Source: Polaribacter filamentus
GTDB lineage: Bacteria > Bacteroidota > Bacteroidia > Flavobacteriales > Flavobacteriaceae
Assembly: GCF_002943715.1 (NCBI RefSeq)
Contig: NZ_MQUA01000014.1
Location: 1 to 64,000, forward strand
Direction of reading: 5' to 3'
DNA length: 64,000 nt
Shown: positions 36,091-45,737 of the stretch, in pieces
Layout of the letters: every line of letters begins with the position of its first letter
Position numbering within the stretch: the stretch's first letter is position 1
The notes under the pieces: generated by a model
The model's database searches: none
What the model was told of the DNA's origin: nothing
What the model saw: the letters and a program-made list of their open reading frames with translations, nothing else
Made by a program: the position numbers and the translations under genes

Positions 36091-37611
36091 ATGAAGAATT
36101 ATTTAAACTTGTTTTTTACTCTTTTTTTTGCTGCTACAGCTAGCACTTTACTTATAAGTTGTGAAGTAGAACATGGAAAAGATGGTATTAATGGAATTGA
36201 TGGGAATAATGGAATTGATGGCGATAATGGGGTTAATGGAAAAGATGCTTCTGTCTTTTTAGCTGCATCAAAATCACCTAATCTATTAAAAGTGACCGGT
36301 GATTTTGTAAACTTAAAAATCACACCAATTTTAACTTCTGAGGATGTGATACCAAACACTCCTGATTTTGTATACGGATCTATGGCAGATGGCGCTGGCT
36401 TAATTAATAATGGAGATGACACCTATACTTTAATTAATAATATCGAAGCAGACTATTCTATTGCTCGTATTTTGTTAAACAAAAATTTAAGACCTTTTCA
36501 TGGAGAATATATCTTAAACGCAACCGCTACTGCTGAAACAGCGCAATGTTCAGGAACTTTAATTAGTCCTGAAGAACATGGATTTGGCCCTTTATATTTA
36601 TCGGGTGGTGAATGGGGTGGTGCATCAAAAGGTGTATTTGTTTTAGATCCTTCAAAAAGCACTAATGATGCTAGTTCGGGAGAATTATTACCTGCCCTAG
36701 GACAGTGGTCTACTGAAAATGCTGTACCTATTGGAAAAGATGCTTATGCCGATAAAACAGTTGTATTTATTGGAGATGATCATGCCGACAACTCCGTTCC
36801 TTCTGGTCAATTAGGTATGTATGTTGGAAATAGAGGTGATTTAAATAGCGGTAAATTGTATGGTTTAAAAGTAACTACTGCAGGCGTTGATTTTGAAGTA
36901 GATATGCTTGAAGGATCCACCTATAATGCTGAATTTGTTGAATTAGCTGAAAGAGAAATTACCGCATTAGATACCGAAGCCAAAACCAAAGGTGTTATGG
37001 GGTTTTCTAGGTTAGAGGACATTGATTGGAGAAGAGGGACTGCGGCAAACCAAAGAGAAATATATTTCTGTGTTACAGGACGCGATAAACCAGATTTAAT
37101 TGGTAAAGGAAGTGTTTTAGGTCGTGTATACAAAGTTACTTTAAATGAGTCGGATCCTACAGGAGCTTGTAAAATTACCTGTGTGTTAGATGGTGATAAA
37201 ATTGGTGGTAAAGCGCAAGGATTTCATTCTCCTGATAATATTTTAGTCACAGAAAACTATGCCTATATTCAAGAAGACCCAAACGGCTATTTGGATACTA
37301 CTGTTAATGGATACGCTAAACTATATCAATATAACTTAACAACTGGAGAGATAAAAACGGTTTTAGAATGCGACCAAAATAGAGCCGCTGGTTTAGGCTA
37401 TGGTAAAACGACAAGTAGATGGGAAATTACAGGTATGATTGATGTAACAGATATTGTTAACAATGGTAGTAACAATTTCTTATTAATTACTCAAAACCAT
37501 GGATGGGAACCTGCTGATGGAACTTCTTTTACCGACCCAAAAGCAAATGCTAACTTAGCAAATAGAAAGGAAGGTTCTATGCTATACTTAATCAAAGGAC
37601 TAGAAAGATAA
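36091..37611 (+). CDS. PhoX-like (DUF839) surface lipoprotein with collagen-like linker
   Basis: The 506-aa lipoprotein has a signal peptide with lipobox-like LISC, then EVEH, then eight G-x-x triplets (GKDGINGIDGNN and on to GKD), a short collagen-like linker. The main domain (residues 60-500) matches the PhoX/DUF839 beta-propeller pattern: DFVYGSMADGAG, YSIARILLN, GVMGFSRLEDIDWRRG, SVLGRVYKVTL and SPDNILVTENYAYIQEDPNGY. PhoX enzymes are Ca/Fe-dependent phosphatases, but activity here is not assured. It is followed 13 bp later by the interrupted di-heme peroxidase gene, probably in the same operon. Confidence 0.75.
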   Translation: MKNYLNLFFTLFFAATASTLLISCEVEHGKDGINGIDGNNGIDGDNGVNGKDASVFLAASKSPNLLKVTGDFVNLKITPILTSEDVIPNTPDFVYGSMADGAGLINNGDDTYTLINNIEADYSIARILLNKNLRPFHGEYILNATATAETAQCSGTLISPEEHGFGPLYLSGGEWGGASKGVFVLDPSKSTNDASSGELLPALGQWSTENAVPIGKDAYADKTVVFIGDDHADNSVPSGQLGMYVGNRGDLNSGKLYGLKVTTAGVDFEVDMLEGSTYNAEFVELAEREITALDTEAKTKGVMGFSRLEDIDWRRGTAANQREIYFCVTGRDKPDLIGKGSVLGRVYKVTLNESDPTGACKITCVLDGDKIGGKAQGFHSPDNILVTENYAYIQEDPNGYLDTTVNGYAKLYQYNLTTGEIKTVLECDQNRAAGLGYGKTTSRWEITGMIDVTDIVNNGSNNFLLITQNHGWEPADGTSFTDPKANANLANRKEGSMLYLIKGLER

Positions 37612-37624
37612 TTTAAAAAACATC

Positions 37625-39418
37625 ATGAATAACAACTTATTTATGAAAGCGAAGGCATATACTTTTTGTATGTGTCTTTTGCTTTTAAGCACATTAGGCT
37701 GTGAAAAAGAAGAAAAAATAACCACTATTTCTTCCACAAACAAAAAAATAAAAACATTTTATACTTCAGAATTAAACAGCTGTATTACCCTACTCGATTC
37801 AATTTCTATTTTAAAAAAGATAGAAGATAATATTTCGCTGTATATAAAAGCTCGAAAACACTTTAAAAAGATAGAGCCTATTTTAGCTTCAATAGATAAA
37901 AACAACTACAAATCTTTAAACGCTCCTAATATTTTACAAGTTCAGGAAGAAGATTTAACCGATATTAAAATTAGAAACCCTTTTGGTTTTCAAGTGATTG
38001 AAGAATTACTACACGAATCAAAAATTGATACATTACAACTACAACGCACGCTGTTAATTACGAGTAGTAGATTAAAGCTAATTAAAAAAAATGCCTATAT
38101 TAATTTAAAAGATTATCATATTATTTGGCTCGTTAGAGACCAGATAATTAGAATTGCTACCACGGGTATTACAGGTTTCGATTCACCAGTTTTAGGCACA
38201 TCTTTACTTGAAAGTCAATATACTTATAAAACACTCATAACTCTTATTGATTTTTTTTAGGATAAATTTACGTCTAAAGAAGTTTACGCTACTTTAATAG
38301 CGTCTTTTCAAAATGCAATTAAAGTATTAGATCACGATTTTGATAGTTTTGATCGCTACACTTTTATCAAAGAACATACCGATAAACAATTAAAATTATT
38401 AATTGAAACCCAAGAAGATTGGAAGGTTACATTTCCTTTTGAAATGGCTATATCAAATAATGCGACGGCTCTTTTTAGTCCAAATGCAATTAATGTATTC
38501 TATTTTACGGATCATAAAAGTGATACCACGCATTTAAAGCAAAAAGAATTGTTCGGAAAGGAATTATTTAATGATAAAACACTTTCTAAAAATTATACGA
38601 TGGCGTGTGCAAGTTGTCATATTAAAGATTTGGCGTTTACAGATGGTGAAAAAACGTTTAATAGCCGACAAGTAAGGAATAGTCCAACCTTAACATACGC
38701 CGCTTATCAACAATCCTTTTTTATGGATGCGCGCACGGGAAGCTTAGAAGGGCAAATAGTGGGTGTTGCGGACAACCACAACGAATTTAACCTACCTATG
38801 GATTCTATTGTTAACCGAGTTAAAAAGAATCCAAAATATAAACGCTTGTTAGCTTCTTTATATGGATCTAAAAAATTAGATTTTAATATTAGACATGCCA
38901 TTGCATCGTATATCAGAAAACTAAGTCCGTTTAATTCTAAGTTCGATAATAACATCAATAAAAAAGAAAATACCTTAACCAATCAAGAAAAAAAGGGTTT
39001 TAATTTATTTATGGGAAAAGCAGTATGTGCCACTTGTCATTTTCCTCCATTATTTAACGGAACTGTGCCTCCTAATTTCATGGATACCGAATTAGAACTA
39101 ATTGGTGTTCCTGAAAAAAACGATACAATTAATGCTGTAATTAGCACCGATCCTGGTCGATATAATATATTTCAAACCAAAGAAAGAAAAGGATTTTTTA
39201 AAACACCTACTGTTAGAAACATTGGTAAAACAGCCCCTTATATGCACAATGGCGTCTATAAAAACTTAGAAGCAGTGCTAGATTTTTACAATCGCGGCGG
39301 TGGAAAGGGTATCGGAATTTATGAAGAATACCAAACCTTGCCTTTTGATGAATTAAATTTAACTAAAGAAGAACAAAATATGATTATTGCTTTTATGAAA
39401 ACACTCACAGATCAGTAA
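37625..39418 (+). pseudogene. Di-heme cytochrome c peroxidase-type lipoprotein interrupted by an in-frame TAG
   Basis: Two open segments in the same frame, 37625-38260 and 38261-39418, are separated only by TAG at 38258-38260; the 60 codons between that stop and the next Met are open and protein-like. The first part is a lipoprotein (lipobox TLGC) with a helical imelysin-like region: YIKARKHFKKIEPIL, LNAPNI, NPFGFQVIEELL. The second has heme-binding CASCH and CATCH, AFTDG, FKTPTVRNIGKTAPYMHNG and VLDFYNRGG, typical of MauG/CcpA-type di-heme peroxidases. Flavobacterial homologues carry both parts in one chain of about 600 aa. Unless the TAG is read through or is a sequence error, the product is a truncated lipoprotein without hemes. 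Confidence 0.8.
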
Positions 39419-39443
39419 AAATAGTAGGGTATAAAATTCATCT

Positions 39444-39480
39444 TAAAAACCTGTTTTTACCTAAAAAGCAGGTTTTTTGT
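39444..39480. terminator. Terminator between peroxidase gene and MFS gene
   Basis: CCTG-TTTTT pairs with AAAAA-GCAGG (one bulged base) with AAAA and TTTTTT flanks. It suits both converging transcripts. Confidence 0.75.
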
Positions 39481-40748
39481 TATTCTTCCTTTTCGTGCTC
39501 TTCAATCTCTTCTGTTAAATCTAAGTTTCTTATTGTTGGGCTCACAATTCCTGTAGCAACAACCGTAATTAAAGTCATGGTTCCACCAAAAACGACGGCA
39601 GCCACGGGGCCTAAAATTTTAGCAGCTAAACCACTTTCGAAAGCACCTAATTCGTTCGAAGAACCGACGAACATTGAGTTTACAGAAGATACTCTACCTC
39701 TCATTTCATCCGGTGTTTTTAACTGTAATATCGTTTGACGAATAACCATTGAAATTCCGTCTGCCGCACCACTTACAAAGAGAGCTAAAATACTGACCCA
39801 AAAAATAGAAGACAATCCAAAAGCAATGATACTTACTCCAAAAATGAAGACAGAAATAAGCATTTTTTTACCTGTATTTCTGTTGATAGGAATGTAGGTT
39901 GTTAACAACATGGTTAAGATGCTGCCTATAGAAATAGAGGCATTTAAAATACCAAAACCTTCTGGACCCACTTTTAAAACATCTTGCGCGAATACAGATA
40001 AAATCGCCACCGTTCCTCCAAATAAAACAGCAATCATATCTAAGGTTAAAGTACCTAAAATTGCTTTATTTTGAAATACAAATTTAACACCTGCTTTTAA
40101 ACTTTCTGTAATAGGTTCTCCTATTTTTGTATTTAAGATAGGTTTCTTTTTTATTTGGAAAAGGGTAATAAATGACAGAACTACTAAAATAAAAACGATT
40201 GAAAGTGTTTTATCAACCCCAATCCAACCAATAAAAAAACCACCACAAAGAGCTCCAGAAACAGAAGCCGCTTTCCAAGTACTTGAGCTCCATGTTGCTG
40301 CATTATGATATATTCTTTTAGGAACCAACATCGCTACTAACGAGAAAATTGTTGGTCCAAAAAAAGAACGTAAAAATCCGCCGAAAAAGACCAATCCATA
40401 AATAGCATATAAAACAGTATTTGTAGACCAACTGTTTAGTATTGAATCTGTTGTTAATAAAAATAAACCTAAACTAATCAATGAAAAAGCACCTGTACAT
40501 AGTGCTAATAAATTTCTTTTTTCCCTTTGATCCACAATATGACCAGCAAATAATGCCATAGAAAAAGCAGGAATAATTTCCATTAAACCAATAATACCCA
40601 AAGATAATGGGTCTTTTGTAATGCTATAAACTTCCCATTCAATAACAATAAATTGCATAGACCAACCAAAAACTAGTAGAAATCTAACAAATAAAAAAAT
40701 ATTAAATTCTTTTATTCTCAGTGCTGCATAAGGATCGTTTTTAGCCAT
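39480..40748 (-). CDS. MFS transporter
   Basis: The protein, about 422 aa from MAKNDPYAALR, has twelve predicted membrane helices. The loop-2 motif is GHIVDQREKRNLLAL, a form of the major-facilitator GxxxDRxGRR signature. It resembles the MFS group related to macrolide-efflux and enterobactin exporters (MefA/EntS-like), with GGFLRSFFGPTIFSLVAMLVP and DEMRGRVSSVNSMFVGSSNELGAFESG. The substrate is unknown. MAKN (40748) begins just after the stop of the upstream small gene; MNKMAKN (40757) is an alternative start that overlaps it. The charged C-terminus EEIEEHEKEE is cytoplasmic. Confidence 0.86.
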   Translation of the reverse strand: MAKNDPYAALRIKEFNIFLFVRFLLVFGWSMQFIVIEWEVYSITKDPLSLGIIGLMEIIPAFSMALFAGHIVDQREKRNLLALCTGAFSLISLGLFLLTTDSILNSWSTNTVLYAIYGLVFFGGFLRSFFGPTIFSLVAMLVPKRIYHNAATWSSSTWKAASVSGALCGGFFIGWIGVDKTLSIVFILVVLSFITLFQIKKKPILNTKIGEPITESLKAGVKFVFQNKAILGTLTLDMIAVLFGGTVAILSVFAQDVLKVGPEGFGILNASISIGSILTMLLTTYIPINRNTGKKMLISVFIFGVSIIAFGLSSIFWVSILALFVSGAADGISMVIRQTILQLKTPDEMRGRVSSVNSMFVGSSNELGAFESGLAAKILGPVAAVVFGGTMTLITVVATGIVSPTIRNLDLTEEIEEHEKEE

Positions 40749-40749
40749 T

Positions 40750-40977
40750 TTATTCATTTTGAGCATTCCAAAAAATTGATGGTTTATTATAAAAAGAGGT
40801 ATCTATAAAATAGCGTATTTCTTCTGCTTTATTTTGCTGCCGTTCTACAAGTAAAGTACTTGTTTTTTTGCTTGTTCTAAGGAAACTGATAATTGTTTGG
40901 ATAGGTAAATCGATGCTATAGCTGATTTTTTCTGAAAGGATATCTTGTAATTCATTTTTTACCTGTTTGATATTCAT
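40750..40977 (-). CDS. Small hypothetical protein (75 aa)
   Basis: The 75-aa soluble protein has no recognised domain: MNIKQVKNELQDILSEK, IQTIISFLRTSKKTSTLLVE, FYNKPSIFWNAQ. It sits tightly between the ACT-domain gene (21 bp) and the MFS gene (touching), so it is probably a real gene of this three-gene unit. Its role is unknown. Confidence 0.55.
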   Translation of the reverse strand: MNIKQVKNELQDILSEKISYSIDLPIQTIISFLRTSKKTSTLLVERQQNKAEEIRYFIDTSFYNKPSIFWNAQNE

Positions 40978-40998
40978 AGCAAAATTAACTAATTTAAT

Positions 40999-41658
40999 CT
41001 AGCTTAATTTCATATCCATTAAAATGGCAAATGTTTGATTAATATCTTCCTCTTTTACAACAATTGTCATTTCGTTAGTGGTAGAAATAATTTCTTGTAA
41101 AGGAATATCTGCCCAAGCTAATTGCTTTAAAATGAAGTAGTAAATACCTGATTGTGCTTGATTTTCTTTTGGTAATTTTATGGTAATAGAAGCTAGATCT
41201 AAAACACTATTGATTAAAGTTTCTGGTTCAAAAATTTCTTCAACAAAAGGTCTTAAGTTTTTACTGGTAACAATATTAGTTTCAAAAATTCCTTGAGAAA
41301 CTGTTAAAAAATAATCAGAATTTTCTGAAGATTTGGTTAGAATTTTAGCAATTTCACGCAATAAAGATGGCGTGTTTTTAAATGTAAAATCACACAAATC
41401 AGAGCGCACAATTACATCACCCAAATTTAAAGCTAGCTTTTTTATATTTTTTCTTATGCGCAATTCGCTTGCTGGTGAAAGCCTGTTAATCGCCATCATT
41501 ACAGCACCAACCTTCACATTTTTCTTTAAAACAGCAGAAACTTCTGGTAAAATAATTCTAGCTAAAGAAGAAACATTTATCAACTTCTCGTTCAAAGCTT
41601 CTTCTATAAAAGGAGTTTTTCTAATGGTACTTTCTACAACTTCTTGTATGGTTTTCAT
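40999..41658 (-). CDS. ACT-domain protein, aspartate-kinase-like C-terminal region
   Basis: The 219-aa protein has an N-terminal helical part (residues 1-75: TIQEVVESTIRKTPFIEEAL, SSLARIILPEV, VGAVMMAINRL). It is followed by two ACT-like segments (LGDVIVRSDLCDFTF and SGIYYFILKQLAWADIPLQEIISTTNEMTIVVKEEDI), the second being close to the regulatory ACT pattern of aspartate kinases. No kinase domain is present. It may be a stand-alone regulator binding a small ligand; the ligand is unknown. Confidence 0.7.
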   Translation of the reverse strand: MKTIQEVVESTIRKTPFIEEALNEKLINVSSLARIILPEVSAVLKKNVKVGAVMMAINRLSPASELRIRKNIKKLALNLGDVIVRSDLCDFTFKNTPSLLREIAKILTKSSENSDYFLTVSQGIFETNIVTSKNLRPFVEEIFEPETLINSVLDLASITIKLPKENQAQSGIYYFILKQLAWADIPLQEIISTTNEMTIVVKEEDINQTFAILMDMKLS

Positions 41659-41701
41659 GGTAAAAGTTTAAAAACATAAATAATTGTTCAAAATTAAACA
41701 T

Positions 41702-42697
41702 TTAATCCAATTTATTCGTCAACTTTTTAAATTCTTTTTTCGGATTTTTATTATCATACAAAATAGTGTAAACAGCATCTATAATTGGCGTTTTTGTACC
41801 ATTGTCCTCCTTAATTTTAAAAGCACTTTTGGTAGCATAATATCCTTCTGCAATCATACTCATTTCCATTTGCGCAGATTTAACCGTGTAGCCCTTGCCA
41901 ACCATATTTCCAAATTGTCTATTTCTACTAAAAGTTGAGTAGCCAGTTACTAACAAATCGCCCAAATATGCAGAATCGTTAATGTTTCGTTTCATTTTAT
42001 GTACTTTTTTGATGAAGCGCTTCATTTCTCTAATTGAATTGCTCATTAATACCGATTGAAAATTATCTCCATACCCTAAACCATGCGCAATTCCGGCAGC
42101 AACAGCATAAATATTTTTTAACATCGCAGCGTATTCTGTGCCAATAATATCATCAGAAATCTTGGTTTTTATATAATCGCTTTCTAAGGCTTTCGACATT
42201 TTTTTTGCTTTTTCTTCATCCTGACAAGCAATTGTTAAGTAGGATAAACGCTCCATAGCAACCTCTTCTGCATGACAAGGACCTGTGATTACACCAATAT
42301 TTTCTAGCGGAATCTCATAAATTGTATTAAAATGTTCGCCAACAATTAATCCTGTTTCTGGAACAATCCCTTTAATAGCCGAAAAAATCGTTTTCCCTGC
42401 TAAGGATTCTTTTAATTTATGGAGTTCGGTTGTTAAAAAAGCAGACGGAATAGCAAAAATTAACACTTCATAATTGGCAACCATATAATTTATATCATTA
42501 GATAAATCTAAATGATTTGCATCCAACTCTGCAGAACTTAAGTATTTTGGGTTGTGATCATTTTCCTTAATATATCTTATTGAAGCTGTATTTCTCATAT
42601 ACCAGCCAACAGTTTCCATATTTTCTGTCAACATTTTAACAATGGCAGTTGCCCAACTTCCTCCTCCAAAAACCGCAATTTTCTGATGCTCGTTCAT
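41702..42697 (-). CDS. gpsA: NAD(P)H-dependent glycerol-3-phosphate dehydrogenase
   Basis: The 331-aa cytoplasmic enzyme reduces dihydroxyacetone phosphate to glycerol-3-phosphate for phospholipid synthesis. MNEHQKIAVFGGGSWATAI is chosen as the start because it places the Rossmann glycine motif at the N-terminus; the ten residues upstream look like noncoding DNA and cover the promoter. Family marks are FAIPSAFL, KGIVPETG, ITGPCHAEEVA, and the catalytic-Lys region EYAAMLKNIYAVAAGIAHGLGYGDN. Confidence 0.93.
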   Translation of the reverse strand: MNEHQKIAVFGGGSWATAIVKMLTENMETVGWYMRNTASIRYIKENDHNPKYLSSAELDANHLDLSNDINYMVANYEVLIFAIPSAFLTTELHKLKESLAGKTIFSAIKGIVPETGLIVGEHFNTIYEIPLENIGVITGPCHAEEVAMERLSYLTIACQDEEKAKKMSKALESDYIKTKISDDIIGTEYAAMLKNIYAVAAGIAHGLGYGDNFQSVLMSNSIREMKRFIKKVHKMKRNINDSAYLGDLLVTGYSTFSRNRQFGNMVGKGYTVKSAQMEMSMIAEGYYATKSAFKIKEDNGTKTPIIDAVYTILYDNKNPKKEFKKLTNKLD

Positions 42698-42715
42698 ATA
42701 TCTATCTTTATGCGT

Positions 42716-42744
42716 CAAAAGTAACAAAACTATTAACTTATCAA
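42716..42744 (-). promoter_or_regulatory. gpsA promoter
   Basis: On the minus strand TTG (42744-42742) and TACTTTTG (42723-42716) are 18 bp apart, matching TTG-N(17-23)-TAnnTTTG. The gpsA start codon lies 19 bp downstream of the box. Confidence 0.5.
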
Positions 42745-42763
42745 GATTCCTTGACTCTTTTAT

Positions 42764-42771
42764 TATCTTTG
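42764..42771 (+). promoter_or_regulatory. -7 box of the flippase operon
   Basis: TATCTTTG is an exact match to the -7 consensus 21 bp before the TTG start of the flippase gene. A well-placed -33 TTG was not found. It lies back to back with the gpsA promoter. Confidence 0.4.
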
Positions 42772-42791
42772 CCTACTATAATTAAACATTT

Positions 42792-44246
42792 TTGAGTACA
42801 TTAAAACGCTTTTTTAAAGACACTATTATATACGGAATTGCTGCTGTTTTGCCACGTGCCATCAATATATTTCTAGTAAAACTGCACACTTCAACCTTGG
42901 ATGCAGAAAAATATGCAGTAAACACAGATTATTATGTGTACGCCGCTTATTTAAACGCACTGTTAACTTTTGGAATGGAAACTGCCTTTTTTCGCTTTTT
43001 TTCAAGAGAAAAAGACAAAGGAAAAGTAGTTTCTACGGCGTTTATTAGTTTGCTAATTTCAACGTTAATTTTTCTGTTTTTAGCCTTGTTTTATAATGAT
43101 ACCATTTCTGCTTTCTTCGGATTTAAAAACCCTTTATTCTTTAAGCTATTGGTGTATACAATTACGCTAGATACTTTGGTAGTTGTGCCTTTTGCTTATT
43201 TACGCGTAACCAATAAACCTATAAAATTTACAGTTATTAAACTCATAAATATTGGGGTATTTGCCATTTTAAATATCTTCTTTTTATGGTTTGTGCCGTA
43301 TGCGATTAACAACGGAATTTCTTTACCAGAATGGCTCGTAAATTATTATAATGAAAATCCAAAAGTAATTCACATTTTTGTTGCCGGAGCAGTTGCAAGT
43401 TTATCAACTTTTTTATTGATGATTTCTGTTGTTTTTAAATTCAAATTTAGTTTTGACCTTAAACTCTTTAAAAGAATGTTTCTATATAGTTTTCCTCTCA
43501 TGATTGGTAGTATGGCTTTTGTAACCAACGAAAACTTAGACAAACTTTTATTGGGCGATATTTTAGGTGATAAACAAATGGGAATTTACGCTGCATGTTA
43601 CAAATTAGGCGTTTTTATGACCTTGTACATTGTCGCTTTTAGAATGGGTGCAGAGCCTTTTTTCTTTAACAATGCTCATAAAGAAAATGCCAAGGAAACC
43701 TATTCTAAAATTTTGACTTGGTTTACCATTTTTGGGGCATTTTTCATGCTTATTGTGGTTGTTTTTGTTGATTTATTTGCAAACATTTTATTAGGCAAGC
43801 CCGAATATTTCGAAGCACTTTCTATTGTGCCAATTATACTTTTAGCCAACTTGTTTTTAGGGGTTTATAATATTCTATCGATCTGGTACAAACTTACAGA
43901 CAAAACAAAATACGGCATGTATTTCTCTATTATTGGCGCCTTTATAACGATCGTTTTTAATATTGTAATGATTCCTAAAATTGGTTTTATGGCTTCGGCA
44001 TGGGCAACTTTATGTGCATTCGGAACGATGATGATCATCTCTTACTTTGTGGGTCAAAAACATTATCCTATAGATTATAAACTCAAAAAAGTTTGTTATT
44101 ATTTGGTTTCGGCAACCGTTTTTGGACTGGTTTCTTTTCGATTATTTAGAGGGCAATATTGGTTTTCTGTATTCACTATTTTTCTTTTCTTCGGATTGAT
44201 TTATTTTAACGAGAAAAAAGAAATTAAACAACTCTTAAAACGATAA
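42792..44246 (+). CDS. Polysaccharide biosynthesis / Wzx-type flippase
   Basis: The 484-aa membrane protein has about 14 hydrophobic segments. It matches the MOP-superfamily oligosaccharide flippases: LKRFFKDTIIYGIAAVLPRAINIFL at the N-terminus, ETAFFRFFSREKD, FPLMIGSMAFVTNENLDKLLLG, and a terminal run of helices ending in charged NEKKEIKQLLKR. It probably moves lipid-linked sugar precursors across the inner membrane. The start is TTG at 42792; no in-frame ATG precedes it after the promoter. It is the first of a flippase-esterase-dut run with gaps of 2-4 bp. Confidence 0.86.
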   Translation: MSTLKRFFKDTIIYGIAAVLPRAINIFLVKLHTSTLDAEKYAVNTDYYVYAAYLNALLTFGMETAFFRFFSREKDKGKVVSTAFISLLISTLIFLFLALFYNDTISAFFGFKNPLFFKLLVYTITLDTLVVVPFAYLRVTNKPIKFTVIKLINIGVFAILNIFFLWFVPYAINNGISLPEWLVNYYNENPKVIHIFVAGAVASLSTFLLMISVVFKFKFSFDLKLFKRMFLYSFPLMIGSMAFVTNENLDKLLLGDILGDKQMGIYAACYKLGVFMTLYIVAFRMGAEPFFFNNAHKENAKETYSKILTWFTIFGAFFMLIVVVFVDLFANILLGKPEYFEALSIVPIILLANLFLGVYNILSIWYKLTDKTKYGMYFSIIGAFITIVFNIVMIPKIGFMASAWATLCAFGTMMIISYFVGQKHYPIDYKLKKVCYYLVSATVFGLVSFRLFRGQYWFSVFTIFLFFGLIYFNEKKEIKQLLKR

Positions 44247-44248
44247 TT

Positions 44249-45112
44249 ATGAAGCGAACAATACTAGTGCTTTTATCGTTTTTATTTCTGACGTATTCTT
44301 TCAAAACATACCCTCAGAAAAAGGAAGGTTCATCAACAAAAGAAAAAAAATCTACAAAATCAGCGAATGTTTCCATCCTAAAAAAAGAATTTATTATTGA
44401 TGGCTTAAATGATATTTCTCATAAAATCTGGTTGTATTTACCACCAAATTATCATTCATCCACAGAAAATTATCCTGTACTTTATATGCATGATGTTCAA
44501 AATTTATTTGATGATACAACATCTTTTGTAGGCGAATGGGCGGTGGATGAAACACTAAATGAACTCTATCATAAAACAGGTAAAAGCTTTATTGTGGTTG
44601 GCGTAGAAAATGGTGGAGAAAAAAGAATTGAAGAATATACACCCTGGAAACACGAGAAATATGGCGGCGGAAAAGGAGATATCTACATCAATTTTTTGGC
44701 AAACGAATTAAAACCTTTTATTGATGAAAATTACAGAACAAAATCAGAAGCAAATCAAACTGCCATTATTGGGAGCTCTTTAGGCGGATTAATTTCTTTT
44801 TATGGAGGATTTAAACATCCAGAAGTTTTTGGTAAAATTGGCGCGCTTTCTACCTCTTTTTGGTTTTCTGATAAAATAAATACGTTTGCAAAAGAAAACG
44901 GAAAACAAACCAACACAAAACTTTTTTTATTAGTCGGTGAAAAAGAAGGAAATGCTATGGTTCCTAATACTCAAAACATGGAAAAACTATTGTTAAAAAC
45001 TGGTTTTCCGAAAGAAAATATTAAAACAAAAATTGTTACCGAAGGAAAACATACAGAGTCTTTTTGGAAAGCAGAATTTTTAGAAGTAATTACATTTTTA
45101 TATAATTTATAA
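44249..45112 (+). CDS. Exported esterase, esterase-D/enterochelin-esterase-like alpha/beta hydrolase
   Basis: The 287-aa protein has a signal peptide ([23 protein letters not shown]). The hydrolase domain starts [30 protein letters not shown], with the nucleophile elbow GSSLGG in [17 protein letters not shown] and a C-terminal HTESFW bearing the likely catalytic His. It fits the putative esterase (PF00756) family, which includes siderophore and carbohydrate esterases. The substrate is unknown. It begins 2 bp after the flippase gene and ends 4 bp before dut. Confidence 0.85.
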   Translation: MKRTILVLLSFLFLTYSFKTYPQKKEGSSTKEKKSTKSANVSILKKEFIIDGLNDISHKIWLYLPPNYHSSTENYPVLYMHDVQNLFDDTTSFVGEWAVDETLNELYHKTGKSFIVVGVENGGEKRIEEYTPWKHEKYGGGKGDIYINFLANELKPFIDENYRTKSEANQTAIIGSSLGGLISFYGGFKHPEVFGKIGALSTSFWFSDKINTFAKENGKQTNTKLFLLVGEKEGNAMVPNTQNMEKLLLKTGFPKENIKTKIVTEGKHTESFWKAEFLEVITFLYNL

Positions 45113-45116
45113 ATAC

Positions 45117-45548
45117 ATGAACGTACAAATCATAAACAAATCGAAACACGCAACGCCAGCTTACGAAACTGAGGGTGCAGCAGGAATGGATTTAAGAGCA
45201 AATATTGATGCAGCCATCACACTTAAACCTCTAGAAAGAGCTATTGTAAAAACAGGCTTATTTATTGCTTTACCTATTGGTTTTGAAGCGCAAGTTAGAC
45301 CAAGAAGTGGTTTGGCTGCTAAAAACGGAATTACCGTTTTAAATTCTCCTGGAACTGTAGATGCAGATTATAGAGGAGAAATTGGCGTTATTTTAGTCAA
45401 TTTATCAAATCAAGAATTTGTTATAAATGATGGCGAAAGAGTTGCGCAATTAGTCATTGCAAAACACGAACGTATAATTTGGAAAGAAGTAGAAATTTTA
45501 AACGAAACTGAGCGTGGTTCTGGTGGTTTCGGAAGTACAGGCGTATAG
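45117..45548 (+). CDS. dut: dUTP diphosphatase
   Basis: The 143-aa trimeric dUTPase hydrolyses dUTP to dUMP, keeping uracil out of DNA. The five family motifs are present: [33 protein letters not shown] (with the catalytic Asp), ERVAQLVI and the C-terminal [11 protein letters not shown] that closes over the substrate. Length and motifs are normal. Confidence 0.96.
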   Translation: MNVQIINKSKHATPAYETEGAAGMDLRANIDAAITLKPLERAIVKTGLFIALPIGFEAQVRPRSGLAAKNGITVLNSPGTVDADYRGEIGVILVNLSNQEFVINDGERVAQLVIAKHERIIWKEVEILNETERGSGGFGSTGV

Positions 45549-45737
45549 TTTTGTGCACATGTACTAACAAAAAATAAAATTATGACTTTATGAGTATGTG
45601 AATGGCTAAGTACAAAAATATAATTTTTAGTAAAAAATATTAGAATACTATTTGTGTTATTGGTTTTATTCGCTGATATTGGTACTGGGCCTATTTAATT
45701 CTTTGGCTAGTACAAGTATTGTCTAAAAAGTAATTTC

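Noticed and set aside
37625-39418. TAG in the peroxidase gene as a recoded amino acid (pyrrolysine) or programmed readthrough
   Set aside because: No supporting gene or stem-loop signal was seen, and this lineage is not known to recode TAG; a nonsense change is simpler.
39425-39434. GTAGGGTATA, resembling half of the ECF element
   Set aside because: No GTTGTT-like word follows at 10 bp, and it sits just before a terminator between converging genes.
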